Source: Candidatus Aminicenantota bacterium
Lineage (GTDB): Bacteria > Acidobacteriota > Aminicenantia > Aminicenantales > UBA8522
NCBI GenBank assembly: GCA_017886205.1
Contig: JAFNEO010000037.1
Coordinates: forward strand, 56,901 to 120,900
Direction of reading: 5' to 3'
Length of the DNA: 64,000 nt
Translations under genes and position numbers: made by a program
The notes under the pieces: model-generated
Seen by the model: the letters and a program-made list of their open reading frames with translations, nothing else
What the model was told of the DNA's origin: nothing
Databases searched by the model: none
Part shown: piece after piece, positions 42,095 through 50,655 of the stretch
Position numbering within the stretch: the stretch's first letter is position 1
Layout: every line of letters begins with the position of its first letter

Positions 42095-43275
42095 TCGTTT
42101 CTCCAGCTCTTGGGAACGATCCTTATGCCCCTTTCGCTGATCATGAAATTGGCGCGGTCTTTCCTCACGTCGAAGCCGATTTCGAAATGATCCGGGATCC
42201 GGGAAAATTTATCGACGATCACCCGGCGCAGTTTGGCCCCCCGCCCGATCCGGGCTCCCTCGAAGATGATCGAGCCTTCGATCTGGGCGTTCCGGGCGAT
42301 TTCGACACCCGGAGAGATGATGGAATTCCGGATGATCCCGCCCCGGATCCGGCAGCCCGATCCGATGATGGAGCTCTTGATGTCGGCATGTTGAATATGA
42401 GAGGGACCGTATCGTGTTTTGTATGTCCGGATCGGCCAGGCGCTGTCGTCCAAGGAACAGGGCGAAGCGGCGGAAAGGAAAGCCATGTTGGCCTTCCAGT
42501 AGGCGTCGATCGTCCCGATATCTTCCCAATAGCCATCGTAGAGGTAGGCATAGACCCGGGCCTTGTGGATAAGCCGCGGGATGACATCATTGCCGAAGTC
42601 GTGGCTGCTTTGGGGAGTCTTGGCATCCTGGATGAGGGCTTTGATGAGGGTGGGCGTCCGAAAGAGATAGACCCCCATGGAAATGAGGGAGAGCTTTTTA
42701 TCCCAGGGCAAGGAGGGCGGGTCGGCCGGTTTCTCTAGAAAGTCCATGATCCGGTGGTCGCGGTCGATGCCCATGACTCCGAAGCGGCCGGCCCCGGTGC
42801 GAGGGACCGTCTTGGCCAGGATCACGGCCTCGGCCTTCTTTTCTCCGAAGAAACGGATGATCTTCCGGTAATCGGCCTGGTAGACATGGTCGCCGGAGAG
42901 GACCAGGATGGCCTCCGGGTTTTCCTGTTGAATGGTGTAGATGTTCTGGAACACGGCGTCCGCCGTGCCTTCGTACCAGCGGTCGGCCACCCGTCCCTGT
43001 GCCGGGAGGGAGACGATATATCCCCCGCTTTCGGCGTGAAAGATGTTCCAGCCGTAAAGGATGTGCCTTTCCAGGGACAGAGACTTGTACTGGGTGAGAA
43101 GGGCAATCTTGCGGAGCCCCGAGTTCAGGGAATTGGAGAGACTGAAATCGATGATCCGGTAGCTTCCCAGGAACGGGACCGAAGGCTTGGCCCGGTCGCG
43201 GGTGAGCGGGTAGAGCCTCTCCCCTTTTCCCCCGCAGAGGATCATGGTCAGAGTCTTTTCAGATAATTCGTCCAT
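42091..43275 (-). CDS. glgC: Glucose-1-phosphate adenylyltransferase
   Basis: 394 residues. The nucleotidyltransferase N-terminus (MILCGGKGERLYPLT, then RAKPSVPFLGSYRIIDF) and the C-terminal left-handed beta helix (hexapeptide repeats around GIIRNSIISPGVEIA) give a complete ADP-glucose pyrophosphorylase, the committed step of glycogen synthesis. In bacteria such enzymes are allosterically regulated; effector-binding residues were not assigned. Its start lies inside the remnant GH57 frame and its stop overlaps the histidine kinase start. Confidence 0.95.
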   Translation of the reverse strand: MDELSEKTLTMILCGGKGERLYPLTRDRAKPSVPFLGSYRIIDFSLSNSLNSGLRKIALLTQYKSLSLERHILYGWNIFHAESGGYIVSLPAQGRVADRWYEGTADAVFQNIYTIQQENPEAILVLSGDHVYQADYRKIIRFFGEKKAEAVILAKTVPRTGAGRFGVMGIDRDHRIMDFLEKPADPPSLPWDKKLSLISMGVYLFRTPTLIKALIQDAKTPQSSHDFGNDVIPRLIHKARVYAYLYDGYWEDIGTIDAYWKANMAFLSAASPCSLDDSAWPIRTYKTRYGPSHIQHADIKSSIIGSGCRIRGGIIRNSIISPGVEIARNAQIEGSIIFEGARIGRGAKLRRVIVDKFSRIPDHFEIGFDVRKDRANFMISERGIRIVPKSWRNE

Positions 43276-43387
43276 CGGGGGTCACGACCTCGGAGAACAG
43301 CCAGCCCATGCCGTGCGGCCAGCTTCCATGGGCCAGAACATAGGGAATATGGCTGTGCAGGACCAGGGAAAAATACTTAACTCTCAT
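43259..43387 (-). pseudogene. N-terminal remnant of a GH57 branching-enzyme-type protein
   Basis: A 42-codon frame starts at ATG 43387 inside the end of the upstream GH57 gene and stops at 43259 inside the start of glgC. Its residues 5-30 (YFSLVLHSHIPYVLAHG, then SWPHGMGWL) reproduce the N-terminus of the DUF1957/GH57 1,4-alpha-glucan branching enzyme family, including the first catalytic-domain HxH motif. The remainder of that 500-plus-residue family is missing. Either an in-place deletion removed a third GH57 gene, or an assembly join lost it. The upstream and downstream genes are intact. Confidence 0.75.
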
Positions 43388-45335
43388 GTCCCTCTCTCAA
43401 AGTGATCGTCAGGCCGAATTTTTGCCGGCCGGCCAGGCTGAACTTCCAATGGGGCAGGAAACACATCCCCTGCTGGATTATATCATAACCCTCCTCTGAT
43501 TGGGATAGAGTCTGCAGCGGAAAATGCCAGATCGCGGGGCCGCCGCTGAAATCCAGGTGCCACTTCCCTCCGAGAAGCGAGATCTTCTCTTTCCGGACCT
43601 CCCACTCCTGAGGAAGGAGATATAAATTCCATTCGATCCCGAATAAAAACGCGAGCTCTTTGTCGCCCTCGTTTTCCAGTTCATAGGTGATCAGGACGTG
43701 GCCTTCTGTCGGCTCGATGCGCTTGGCCACTCGGATGGGGCTGCGCTCTCCGCCGGCCCAGAAGTGGCCGTGCCTGAACAACACGGCGGAATTTCCCTCC
43801 TGAGTGAACTTGTATTCCTGGTTGGCGAAATCTCCCTGCTCGCCATAATCGACCGTCCGGAACTTATCCAGCGTGGTCTGAGGATGGAGAAAATGGTCGA
43901 GGAGCGAGTAGCGGGGATGCCAATCATATCTCAGAAGAGAGGCGGCCTCGGGCGGGAGCTTCTTGGCCTGCTCGTGGATGCTTTTCCCGCCCTCGCCCGG
44001 TCCGTGGTCCACCTGACGATGGTAGGACTCCGGCCGTCGGGCCAGGACGTCGGAGAGGTTGCGGCCGAGGAGCCGGTCGTCGAATTCGACGAGGCTTCCA
44101 CCGGAGGAGGGTTTGAGCAGGAGGTTGAATCGATCGTGGCGGAAGAAGAGCTCTTCTCGGCCGTCGAGGTCGTAGTCGAGAGTCTCCCAGCCAGAATTGA
44201 GCGGCAGCCTCTTTTCCGCCTCGATCAGATGTTGATAGGCCGATTCCCGAAGATGCGGCAGGTAGAGTCCTCCAAAGACCCCGTGCCAATAAGGATCATT
44301 GCACTGGGCCTTGTAGAGCTTGCGAGCGGCCTCCGGGCTCGGGTTCTCCCGGACCTCACGGGAGACGAGCAGCATCCTTTTGTGGAGGTGGTTGCTCTCG
44401 GGATACTTGAGGAAGAACTCACGGAAGAATCCGCCGCGCAGGAACCGCTGCGCCTCGGGCGAGACTTCCCGCTTGAGGGCACGGAAGCGGTCGAAGTCAG
44501 CGGGCTCGAGGACCCATTCCATCATCTCCTCATACGAGGCCGGGGGAAGATAGACCAGCCCGAGCGAAGGACGGCTGTCCAGATATTCAGAGTAGGTCAT
44601 TGTTCGAACGCCCTCGTTCTCTAAGAAGGCCAGGAAACCGGAGAGCCAGCCCTCTTCATAAACCCACTTGTGCGTCCCCGGCCAGAGCCCGAATTTTTCG
44701 CCGTCATCGCCGAGGATGGCCACCCCTCCCCTTCCCGCGACCTCCCGGAAATGGGCGCGGACATCCTCTATGGCTCGGAAAGGGATGAGATAGCGGAGCG
44801 CCTTGCTCACCGGGAACAGGATCAAGGGCGATCCTTCCTCTTCTGTTATATAAGGGCGCTCGATGTCCCTAATGCCGGCGTAATGAAAGTGTTCTTCATC
44901 GAGGAGGGTGTATTCAATGCCCGCCCCGGCCAGCGTCTTCGGCAAGTGAGGTTCCCAGACCCTCTCGGTCAGCCACAGGCCCCTGGGCCTGCGCCCGAAA
45001 TTCTCGGCCAAGAAATCGCTCATCAGGCGGAGCTGTCCGCTTCTGTCCTCTTCAGGGATAATGGACAGCACCGGCTCGTAAAAGCCGCCGCCCAAGAGTT
45101 CGAGTTGGCCGCGGTCGGCCATTTCCTCGACCAAGTCCCAGGACCGTCTCTCCTTGGCCTCCATATACTCCCAGAGAGGTCCGGAAAAGTGGAGGGTGAA
45201 GCGGATGGCCGGATGCTCGGCCAGGGCGATCAGAAAAGGCTCATAGCAATCGCGAAAGGCCTGCTTGAATACCCAGGGAAAATTCCCCACCGGCTGGTGG
45301 TTGTGGACGGCAAAGAGGAAGATCGGCTCAGTCAT
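43377..45335 (-). CDS. GH57 4-alpha-glucanotransferase/amylase
   Basis: About 652 residues, starting at MTEPIFLF, which gives the family N-terminus with HNHQP at 11-15. E124 in WLTERVWEP corresponds to the GH57 nucleophile and the D210-D211 pair in LGDDGEKFG to the acid/base, as in the Thermococcus 4-alpha-glucanotransferase. The C-terminal half is the DUF1925/DUF1926 beta-sandwich part of that enzyme type. It remodels alpha-1,4-glucans such as glycogen. Its ATG overlaps the preceding GH57 stop by eight bases. An in-frame stretch upstream lies over that gene and is rejected. Confidence 0.9.
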   Translation of the reverse strand: MTEPIFLFAVHNHQPVGNFPWVFKQAFRDCYEPFLIALAEHPAIRFTLHFSGPLWEYMEAKERRSWDLVEEMADRGQLELLGGGFYEPVLSIIPEEDRSGQLRLMSDFLAENFGRRPRGLWLTERVWEPHLPKTLAGAGIEYTLLDEEHFHYAGIRDIERPYITEEEGSPLILFPVSKALRYLIPFRAIEDVRAHFREVAGRGGVAILGDDGEKFGLWPGTHKWVYEEGWLSGFLAFLENEGVRTMTYSEYLDSRPSLGLVYLPPASYEEMMEWVLEPADFDRFRALKREVSPEAQRFLRGGFFREFFLKYPESNHLHKRMLLVSREVRENPSPEAARKLYKAQCNDPYWHGVFGGLYLPHLRESAYQHLIEAEKRLPLNSGWETLDYDLDGREELFFRHDRFNLLLKPSSGGSLVEFDDRLLGRNLSDVLARRPESYHRQVDHGPGEGGKSIHEQAKKLPPEAASLLRYDWHPRYSLLDHFLHPQTTLDKFRTVDYGEQGDFANQEYKFTQEGNSAVLFRHGHFWAGGERSPIRVAKRIEPTEGHVLITYELENEGDKELAFLFGIEWNLYLLPQEWEVRKEKISLLGGKWHLDFSGGPAIWHFPLQTLSQSEEGYDIIQQGMCFLPHWKFSLAGRQKFGLTITLREGHES

Positions 45336-46665
45336 CGCTTCCACCCTTTTTCTTGGCTTGGCAGGCCTTCTTAAGATAGCCGTGGAAGAGGGCTTCGAAT
45401 TCGGCGACATTCTCTTCCCCGAACCACCAAAACCAATCCGAGCCTTCGGCGATGTACATCTCTTCGCTCGGCCCGCATTTCTCCCGTGTCCTGGCCAGCA
45501 AATCCCAGGCGGCATTCTTGGCGGGAGACCCGACCCATTTGGAAAAATTGCCTAGCCAGGTGCCCGGCACGATTTCCAGCTCGGCCGGCGATTTAGACAG
45601 GGCCAGATATTTCTCCAGAAAAATGGGCGTGAGATCAGTCCTCTGGAGGATCCGGCCGTAGAATTCACGCAGAAAGGGAACGCCGTTCTCACGGTATCCC
45701 GCCCAGGGATTCTCGCCGTCGAGGGCGATGACACAGATAGCGTCCTTTGGACAGCCTTTCCCTTTTTCATCCAGTTTGGCCAGGAGATGGGAGACGGCGT
45801 CTTTTTCCGGCCAGCGCCAGTATTCGAAGCTGATCAGGTCGGAGAGCTCCCGATCGCGGAAAAAGACAGCCAAGCCCTGACAGGCAAATGGACGATACAA
45901 CAGGTCCACATCGGGGCACGTTTTCAAAGTCTTCCAGAGAATGTTTTCGTCGGTCACAGCAAAGGCATATCCCTCCGCGGCCATGGCCTTCGCAACTTCC
46001 AGGCTGATGCCGCCTTCCGAGGGCCAGATCCCACTGGGCGGCCGGCCGAAGACGTGCTGAAAATATTCCCGACCTTTTCTAATCTGCTCCTTTCCGTCCT
46101 CGGGGTGGGCAAAACGGAACGCGGGCATGAACGTCTCCCCTCCCGTACGGATGTCGAAGACGAGGGGAAGCAGGGGATGATAATAAGCCGAGGTCGTCAG
46201 CTCGGCGAGGCCCCCCTGCCAGAGTTTCTTGTAGTAAGGAATGACCTTCTTCCGGACCCTTATTTGCTCGTTAAGGAGGGTCTCCCTGTCATGGCCTATT
46301 TTCAGGACGGGCGAAAAGAAAGACCGGAGGGCGAGAATCTGAGTTTCACTGGGCTTCGAGGGGGCCGTCCCAGGGGGAAGAAACCGGCGCAGTCGTTCGC
46401 GTTCGGTCGGGTTCAACTTCCGGGGATCGGCCTCCAGCAGACCCTGAAGGGAATCGACGGCCTTTCCTCTGCAGTAGTCCTCGATCTGTTCGAGCAGACA
46501 AGGGACGAGGTTAAAGGTGCAGGGGAATCCGGCTTCTTCGGCCAGAAAAGCCATCTGGTAATAGTTCCGAGTCAGGTGGAAATTGACCCAAGGCAGGACG
46601 TATTCACCGCTGTCGGGGTTGCGGTAAACGGGCTGATGAAGATGCCAGAGGATGGATAGGTACAT
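45328..46665 (-). CDS. GH57 alpha-amylase-like glucan hydrolase
   Basis: 445 residues. The N-terminus SILWHLHQPVYRN has the family HxHQP, followed by TTSAYYHPLLPL, GIWPSEGGIS with the presumed nucleophile Glu and ALDGENPW with the acid Asp. This is the amylopullulanase-like branch of GH57. It probably shortens or debranches alpha-glucan in the cytoplasm, as no signal peptide is present. It follows the small zinc protein gene by 18 bases. Confidence 0.9.
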   Translation of the reverse strand: MYLSILWHLHQPVYRNPDSGEYVLPWVNFHLTRNYYQMAFLAEEAGFPCTFNLVPCLLEQIEDYCRGKAVDSLQGLLEADPRKLNPTERERLRRFLPPGTAPSKPSETQILALRSFFSPVLKIGHDRETLLNEQIRVRKKVIPYYKKLWQGGLAELTTSAYYHPLLPLVFDIRTGGETFMPAFRFAHPEDGKEQIRKGREYFQHVFGRPPSGIWPSEGGISLEVAKAMAAEGYAFAVTDENILWKTLKTCPDVDLLYRPFACQGLAVFFRDRELSDLISFEYWRWPEKDAVSHLLAKLDEKGKGCPKDAICVIALDGENPWAGYRENGVPFLREFYGRILQRTDLTPIFLEKYLALSKSPAELEIVPGTWLGNFSKWVGSPAKNAAWDLLARTREKCGPSEEMYIAEGSDWFWWFGEENVAEFEALFHGYLKKACQAKKKGGSDD

Positions 46666-46683
46666 GGGCTCTCTTGGGACCTT

Positions 46684-46845
46684 TCAGGTTTTTTCCTTGT
46701 TATGCTGATTCTTCCAGTAGTCCAGGCATTCCAGGTTGCAGAAATGCAGGACATATTCCTGTCCCTCGGCGTGCAGCGCGGCCGCCTTGGGGATCATCTT
46801 CTGGCAAACATGACAGGCGATCTTTTCTTCTTTGTCTTTTTTCAT
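46684..46845 (-). CDS. Small zinc-finger-like protein (DUF3330-like)
   Basis: A 53-residue frame with AAGGAAGG before the ATG. It has a CxxC pair (CHVCQKMI) and a later HFCNLEC pair, then DYW, which together form a TRASH/DUF3330-type zinc site. It starts with a charged stretch (MKKDKEEK). It sits between the phosphoesterase and the first GH57 gene with 34- and 18-base gaps, hence in the operon. Function unknown. Confidence 0.75.
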   Translation of the reverse strand: MKKDKEEKIACHVCQKMIPKAAALHAEGQEYVLHFCNLECLDYWKNQHNKEKT

Positions 46846-46879
46846 TTTCCGCCTTCCTTAAAAGAAAATCGGGGATGTA

Positions 46880-47347
46880 TTATAGCGGACTTTTCAATTT
46901 GAAGAAAAGCCAGTTCTTGTCCTCGGGATTCTTGACTTTGAGCTTGATCAGGCCGTAGCGGCCGCTGAGCTTATGTCCTTTGATCTCGACGATCCGCTTT
47001 CCGGGGTCGGTTTCCTGCGGAAGATAGGTCCCCTGGTCCCAGACCTCCACTTTTCCGGCGCCGTATTCACCCTCGGGAATGACGCCTTCGAACTCCTCGT
47101 AGCCCAAGGGGTGGTCCTCGGTCTCGACGGCCAAGCGCCGGAGGCCCTCCTCCTGAGGCGGGAGCTTGGGAATGGCCCAGCTCTTAAGCACTCCCCCCTC
47201 CTCCAGGCGGAGGTCATAGTGAAGATGCGAGGCCTGGTGCTTCTGAATGACGTAGACAAGGCCCTCCCGTTTCTTGGGAGCGGTCGAGGGCTGCGGCTCC
47301 GGAGTTTTCCGGAAGTCCCTTTTTTCCTTGTATTCTTTGAGCGGCAT
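46880..47347 (-). CDS. Stand-alone DNA ligase D 3'-phosphoesterase domain
   Basis: 155 residues from ATG 47347. The motif [18 protein letters not shown] appears as [18 protein letters not shown], followed by [32 protein letters not shown] and the terminal NWLFFKLK. This is the complete PE domain of LigD, which trims 3'-phosphates and ribonucleotides at DNA ends. Here it is encoded alone, without the ligase or polymerase modules or Ku. It starts 22 bases after the AICAR transformylase gene, in the same operon run. Confidence 0.9.
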   Translation of the reverse strand: MPLKEYKEKRDFRKTPEPQPSTAPKKREGLVYVIQKHQASHLHYDLRLEEGGVLKSWAIPKLPPQEEGLRRLAVETEDHPLGYEEFEGVIPEGEYGAGKVEVWDQGTYLPQETDPGKRIVEIKGHKLSGRYGLIKLKVKNPEDKNWLFFKLKSPL

Positions 47348-47369
47348 CTTCCGGTCCGATCGAAGCTTC

Positions 47370-48458
47370 CTACCTGTGGAGGAAGCTCCGTTCACTGTCC
47401 GTCTCGCCGGGCCGGCGGGTGATGATCATGGCCAGGCCGAGCTCGTTGGCCCGGTCGATGACCTCCTGGTCCTTAATCGAGCCCAGCGGATAGATAAGGG
47501 CCGTGATGCCGTTCTGGGCGGCCAGCTCGACGACGTCCGGAAATGGCATGAAGGCGTCGGAGGCTAAGACGCAGCCCTCCGGACCGTAGCCCCGCCTGGA
47601 AAAGCGGATAGCGCAGTCGGCGGCGTCGATTCGACTGCGCTGGCCGGAGCCGATCCCGTGGACCTTGTCCTTTTGGCCGATGACTACGGCGTTGGAGCGG
47701 GTAAAACAGGCGACGACCCAGTTGAAAACGGCGGCTTCGACTTCCTCGGGTGACGGCTTTCGCACCGAAACGGCATCCACGTCCCGAGAGCTGCCAATGC
47801 GGGATTCGAACCTCTTTTGGACAAGGACGCCGCCGGCCACCCGCTTGAACTCCAGGCCGTTATCCAAGGACGGCTCGTCGATTCGCCCGCCCATCTTGAT
47901 GACTCGGAGGCTTTTGCGCGCCGCCAGGGCCGCCAGCGCCTCCGGAGTGTAGTCCGGGGCATAGACGACCTCGATATTGCGCGCGCTCTCGACCAGTAGC
48001 CCAGCCAGAGATTCGGTGACCGGGGTGTTGAAGACGTCCACGCTCCCGAAGTTGGAGAGCGAGTCGCATTTCCAGGCCTTCTCGAACGCCCCTTCCACCG
48101 TCTCGGCCAGGGCGACTCCGCTGGGCATCTCGTGCTTGATTAAAGCGCAGGCGGACAGGCGGGGATGGATCGCGGTCAGTTTCCTGACCAGCCTCTGGCC
48201 GAGGTCCATGTCGCCGACGTTGATGTAGCTCAGTCCCTTGGTCCCCTCCTGCAACACCTCCATGGTGGCCATGTTAGGCCCGGAGGCCCCGCTTTCGGCA
48301 AAGAAAGCGGCCGGATAGCCCGGGTTCTCTCCGTAGCGCATGGGGAATCGCTTATGGAATTCCCGGCCGGCGAAAGAGAGGTTCTCCGGAAAATCCTCGG
48401 CCATCTTGGTGGAATACTGGAGTCGAGCGGATTTGTCGACTTTTTCCATAGCGCTCAT
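47370..48458 (-). CDS. purH: AICAR transformylase domain protein (PurH C-terminal type)
   Basis: 362 residues equal to the formyltransferase half of PurH, without the N-terminal MGS-type IMP cyclohydrolase domain. The motifs [13 protein letters not shown], the catalytic Lys-His in [12 protein letters not shown], and SDAFMPFPD near the C-terminus are intact. It transfers the formyl group from 10-formyl-THF to AICAR; the next step is done by the protein encoded just upstream. Its start overlaps that gene's stop (GGATGA); a second ATG three codons in has better spacing to GGGAAGG. Confidence 0.88.
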   Translation of the reverse strand: MSAMEKVDKSARLQYSTKMAEDFPENLSFAGREFHKRFPMRYGENPGYPAAFFAESGASGPNMATMEVLQEGTKGLSYINVGDMDLGQRLVRKLTAIHPRLSACALIKHEMPSGVALAETVEGAFEKAWKCDSLSNFGSVDVFNTPVTESLAGLLVESARNIEVVYAPDYTPEALAALAARKSLRVIKMGGRIDEPSLDNGLEFKRVAGGVLVQKRFESRIGSSRDVDAVSVRKPSPEEVEAAVFNWVVACFTRSNAVVIGQKDKVHGIGSGQRSRIDAADCAIRFSRRGYGPEGCVLASDAFMPFPDVVELAAQNGITALIYPLGSIKDQEVIDRANELGLAMIITRRPGETDSERSFLHR

Positions 48459-49192
48459 CCTTCCCGACGGTTGATGATGTGCACGTCGTAGTTCCTAAGG
48501 TTGGCCCGCAAGGCGGAGATGCAGGCCACCGCCACGCGATAGTCTTTCTTGGGGTCCCGCGGCGTCAGAGCCTGGAAAATGGCTTCGGCCGTTTCTTTAG
48601 CTGCGGCCTCTCCGGTGCTGATTTCGATCGGTTCGCCGGGGAATGACGGCAGGGGGTTCTCTTCCCGCCCGGCATAGGTAGCGATCATTCTGCTTTTGCC
48701 CGGCTCGACGGCCCAGGAGAAAAAAGAGGCCAGGCGCGCGCCGTCTTCCCGCCGCTTGATGATGCTCATGCCGGCGGCGCCGCCGGTCAGGACACAACCG
48801 CTGATCCGCGGAGTAAAGTGGGGAGAATCCGGCTCATAGGTCCAGCTATCGAGCGAGCGGGAGAGGATTTCCTCGGGCCGCTCCTCTTCACCGGCTTGCT
48901 TTAGGACCTTGGCGATATCATCGGTCTGCCGGCCGTTGCTTATGGCGATCCTCCGGTCGATGGCGATCGCACGATAGATGAGCAGTTCGACCTTGCCCTT
49001 CCTGAGCGTGTCTTCGTCCAGGGGCTCGGTCCAGACCGCGCTGCTCTCAAAGGTGAGCCTTCTGGCTTGGCTCGCCGGGGACCTCCCGGTCACGGCGTAG
49101 GCGACAATGACCCTTTCGGCGTCGGCGCCGGCGCCGATGATGATGAGCCTGCCCGGATAGGGCATGACACTGAGTAAACTCATTCCGTTCAT
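48455..49192 (-). CDS. purO: IMP cyclohydrolase, PurO type
   Basis: About 245 residues. GRLIIIGAGADAERVIVAYAVTGRSPASQ, ISNGRQTDDI, YEPDSPHFTPRISG and TGGAAGMSIIKRR match the archaeal-type PurO family, which closes FAICAR to IMP and is unrelated to the PurH cyclohydrolase domain. Start M14 of the longer frame is chosen for family N-terminus MxLLSVMPYPGR. A TTGACT-17-TATCAA promoter stands 30 bases upstream. It heads a co-directional run to the GalT-like gene. Confidence 0.85.
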   Translation of the reverse strand: MNGMSLLSVMPYPGRLIIIGAGADAERVIVAYAVTGRSPASQARRLTFESSAVWTEPLDEDTLRKGKVELLIYRAIAIDRRIAISNGRQTDDIAKVLKQAGEEERPEEILSRSLDSWTYEPDSPHFTPRISGCVLTGGAAGMSIIKRREDGARLASFFSWAVEPGKSRMIATYAGREENPLPSFPGEPIEISTGEAAAKETAEAIFQALTPRDPKKDYRVAVACISALRANLRNYDVHIINRREG

Positions 49193-49221
49193 GGTGATTT
49201 GGCCTCGATCGGAGACTGCTA

Positions 49222-49250
49222 TTGATAACACACCGGGCGCCTGAAGTCAA
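49222..49250 (-). promoter_or_regulatory. Promoter heading the purO-to-galT run
   Basis: TTGACT (49245-49250) and TATCAA (49222-49227) on the minus strand are separated by exactly 17 bases, giving transcription start near 49215. It can drive purO and possibly the whole 9.8-kb co-directional series, in which no gap exceeds 40 bases except around the GH57 remnant. Confidence 0.55.
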
Positions 49251-49486
49251 AAATAGGCTCGGATTCAGGTTCGTCAGCCCGCTCGTTTCCCCAGCGAGGA
49301 AACTCGCTCCGCATCCTCCTTCGCTCTTCTCTCCTTTCAGTCGAGAAACCATGCCCGCTCAGTTGTCCACGGACTTCCTCACCTGAATCTTTCGCCTTGG
49401 CCGAGAAAGACCAAAATAAGGGACACTTGTTTGGCCGGGTCGCTTGGGATAGAATAAATACGCTTTGCCTCTGGCGCGAGGATCGA

Positions 49487-50218
49487 ATGAAAAGCGTGTA
49501 TGAACCGGAAAAGGCGTATAACAACAGGGAATTTCTCGATTCGGAGGAAGCCCGGACGATCCGCATCCTGAGCGAGATCCTGGAGCCGATGCATCGCCTG
49601 GCTAAACATAAGGTCCATTCCACCGTTCTTTTCCTGGGCTCTTCGCGCCTCGATCCTGGACACAAGGAGTCTCCGCTGGCGAAATACTACTGGGAGGCGG
49701 AGGAACTGGCTTTCCGGCTGGCCTCCTGGGCCATCAAGCTCAGACCCCAGGGAAAGAACTTCGTCATCTGCACCGGCGGAGGGCCGGGCCTCATGGAGGC
49801 GGCCAACCGTGGGGCCGCCCGGGCCGGCGGCAAGTCCATCGGGATGAATATATCGCTCCCCGAAGAGCAGGCCCCCAATCCCTATATTTCTTCCGAACTT
49901 TCGTTTATCTTCCATTATTTCTTCACCCGCAAGTTCTGGCTGGTCAACAAGGCAAAAGCGGTAGTCGCCTTTCCCGGCGGGTTCGGCACTCTGGATGAAC
50001 TGTTCGAAACGCTGACCCTTGTCCAAACGGGGAAGATTTCCCGGAGGGAACTGACGATAGTCCTCTATGGCGAAGAGTACTGGAAGAGGGTCCTGCATTT
50101 CGATGCCCTCATCGAATCCGGTGCCATCTCCCCCGAGGATGTCAGGCTGTTTTCCTTCTGTTCGACGCCGCGGAAGGCTTTCGCCCTTTTAAAGAGCGAG
50201 CTGAAAAAGTTCCTGTAG
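49487..50218 (+). CDS. LOG-family Rossmann protein (nucleotide 5'-monophosphate phosphoribohydrolase-like)
   Basis: 243 residues from ATG 49487, which has GCGAGGA upstream; a TTGTTT/TAGAAT promoter lies before it. ICTGGGPGLMEAANRGA and FPGGFGTLDELFE (the PGGxGTxxE motif) define the TIGR00730/LOG family. Those enzymes split AMP-type nucleotides to base and ribose 5-phosphate, or bind them. An earlier in-frame ATG is inside the gap and has no site. Convergent with the VanZ gene, stops six bases apart. Confidence 0.85.
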   Translation: MKSVYEPEKAYNNREFLDSEEARTIRILSEILEPMHRLAKHKVHSTVLFLGSSRLDPGHKESPLAKYYWEAEELAFRLASWAIKLRPQGKNFVICTGGGPGLMEAANRGAARAGGKSIGMNISLPEEQAPNPYISSELSFIFHYFFTRKFWLVNKAKAVVAFPGGFGTLDELFETLTLVQTGKISRRELTIVLYGEEYWKRVLHFDALIESGAISPEDVRLFSFCSTPRKAFALLKSELKKFL

Positions 50219-50223
50219 GCCGT

Positions 50224-50598
50224 TCAGCCCTCCGGCGTTCGCCTCTTTCTCTTGCCGAGATATCGGTACACCAGGATCCCGCAGACGATGCCCGCGGCGT
50301 CGACTATAACATCCTCGATAGCGCTCGTCCTCCCACGCACGAAAAGTTGGTGCCATTCATCCAGGATGGCGAGCGGCAATCCGGTGAAGAAGACCAGGAC
50401 GGCCTTGATGAAAGAGGGAAACGAGAAGGTCTTGAAATAGCCGAGGGAGAGGAAAAAGCCCAGCAAAGAAAACTCGATGACATGAGCGATCTTGTCGAGC
50501 CAGTGACCGGGAAGGCCGATGTCGCCGTCTTGCGAAGACAAGAAGAAAATGAGGAGATAGAAGAGGATGGCGGGAACAAAGTAGCGCAATTTTTTCAT
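50224..50598 (-). CDS. VanZ-family membrane protein
   Basis: 124 residues. DKIAHVIEFSLLGFFL and DEWHQLFVRGRTSAIEDVIVDAAG are the VanZ signatures, with four hydrophobic segments. VanZ-like proteins are linked to cell-envelope antibiotic resistance or stress, but the role is unclear. Start at MKKLRYF; a TTG two codons earlier is weaker. Confidence 0.88.
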   Translation of the reverse strand: MKKLRYFVPAILFYLLIFFLSSQDGDIGLPGHWLDKIAHVIEFSLLGFFLSLGYFKTFSFPSFIKAVLVFFTGLPLAILDEWHQLFVRGRTSAIEDVIVDAAGIVCGILVYRYLGKRKRRTPEG

Positions 50599-50655
50599 GG
50601 TCAACCGAGGCCAGAGCTGCTATTCTAGAGGATAATGGGCGGAGAATCCAGAGCG

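Noticed and set aside
45336..45515. 60-codon N-terminal extension of the second GH57 gene
   Set aside because: It lies over the end of the first GH57 gene and is unlike GH57 N-termini; the family start is at 45335.
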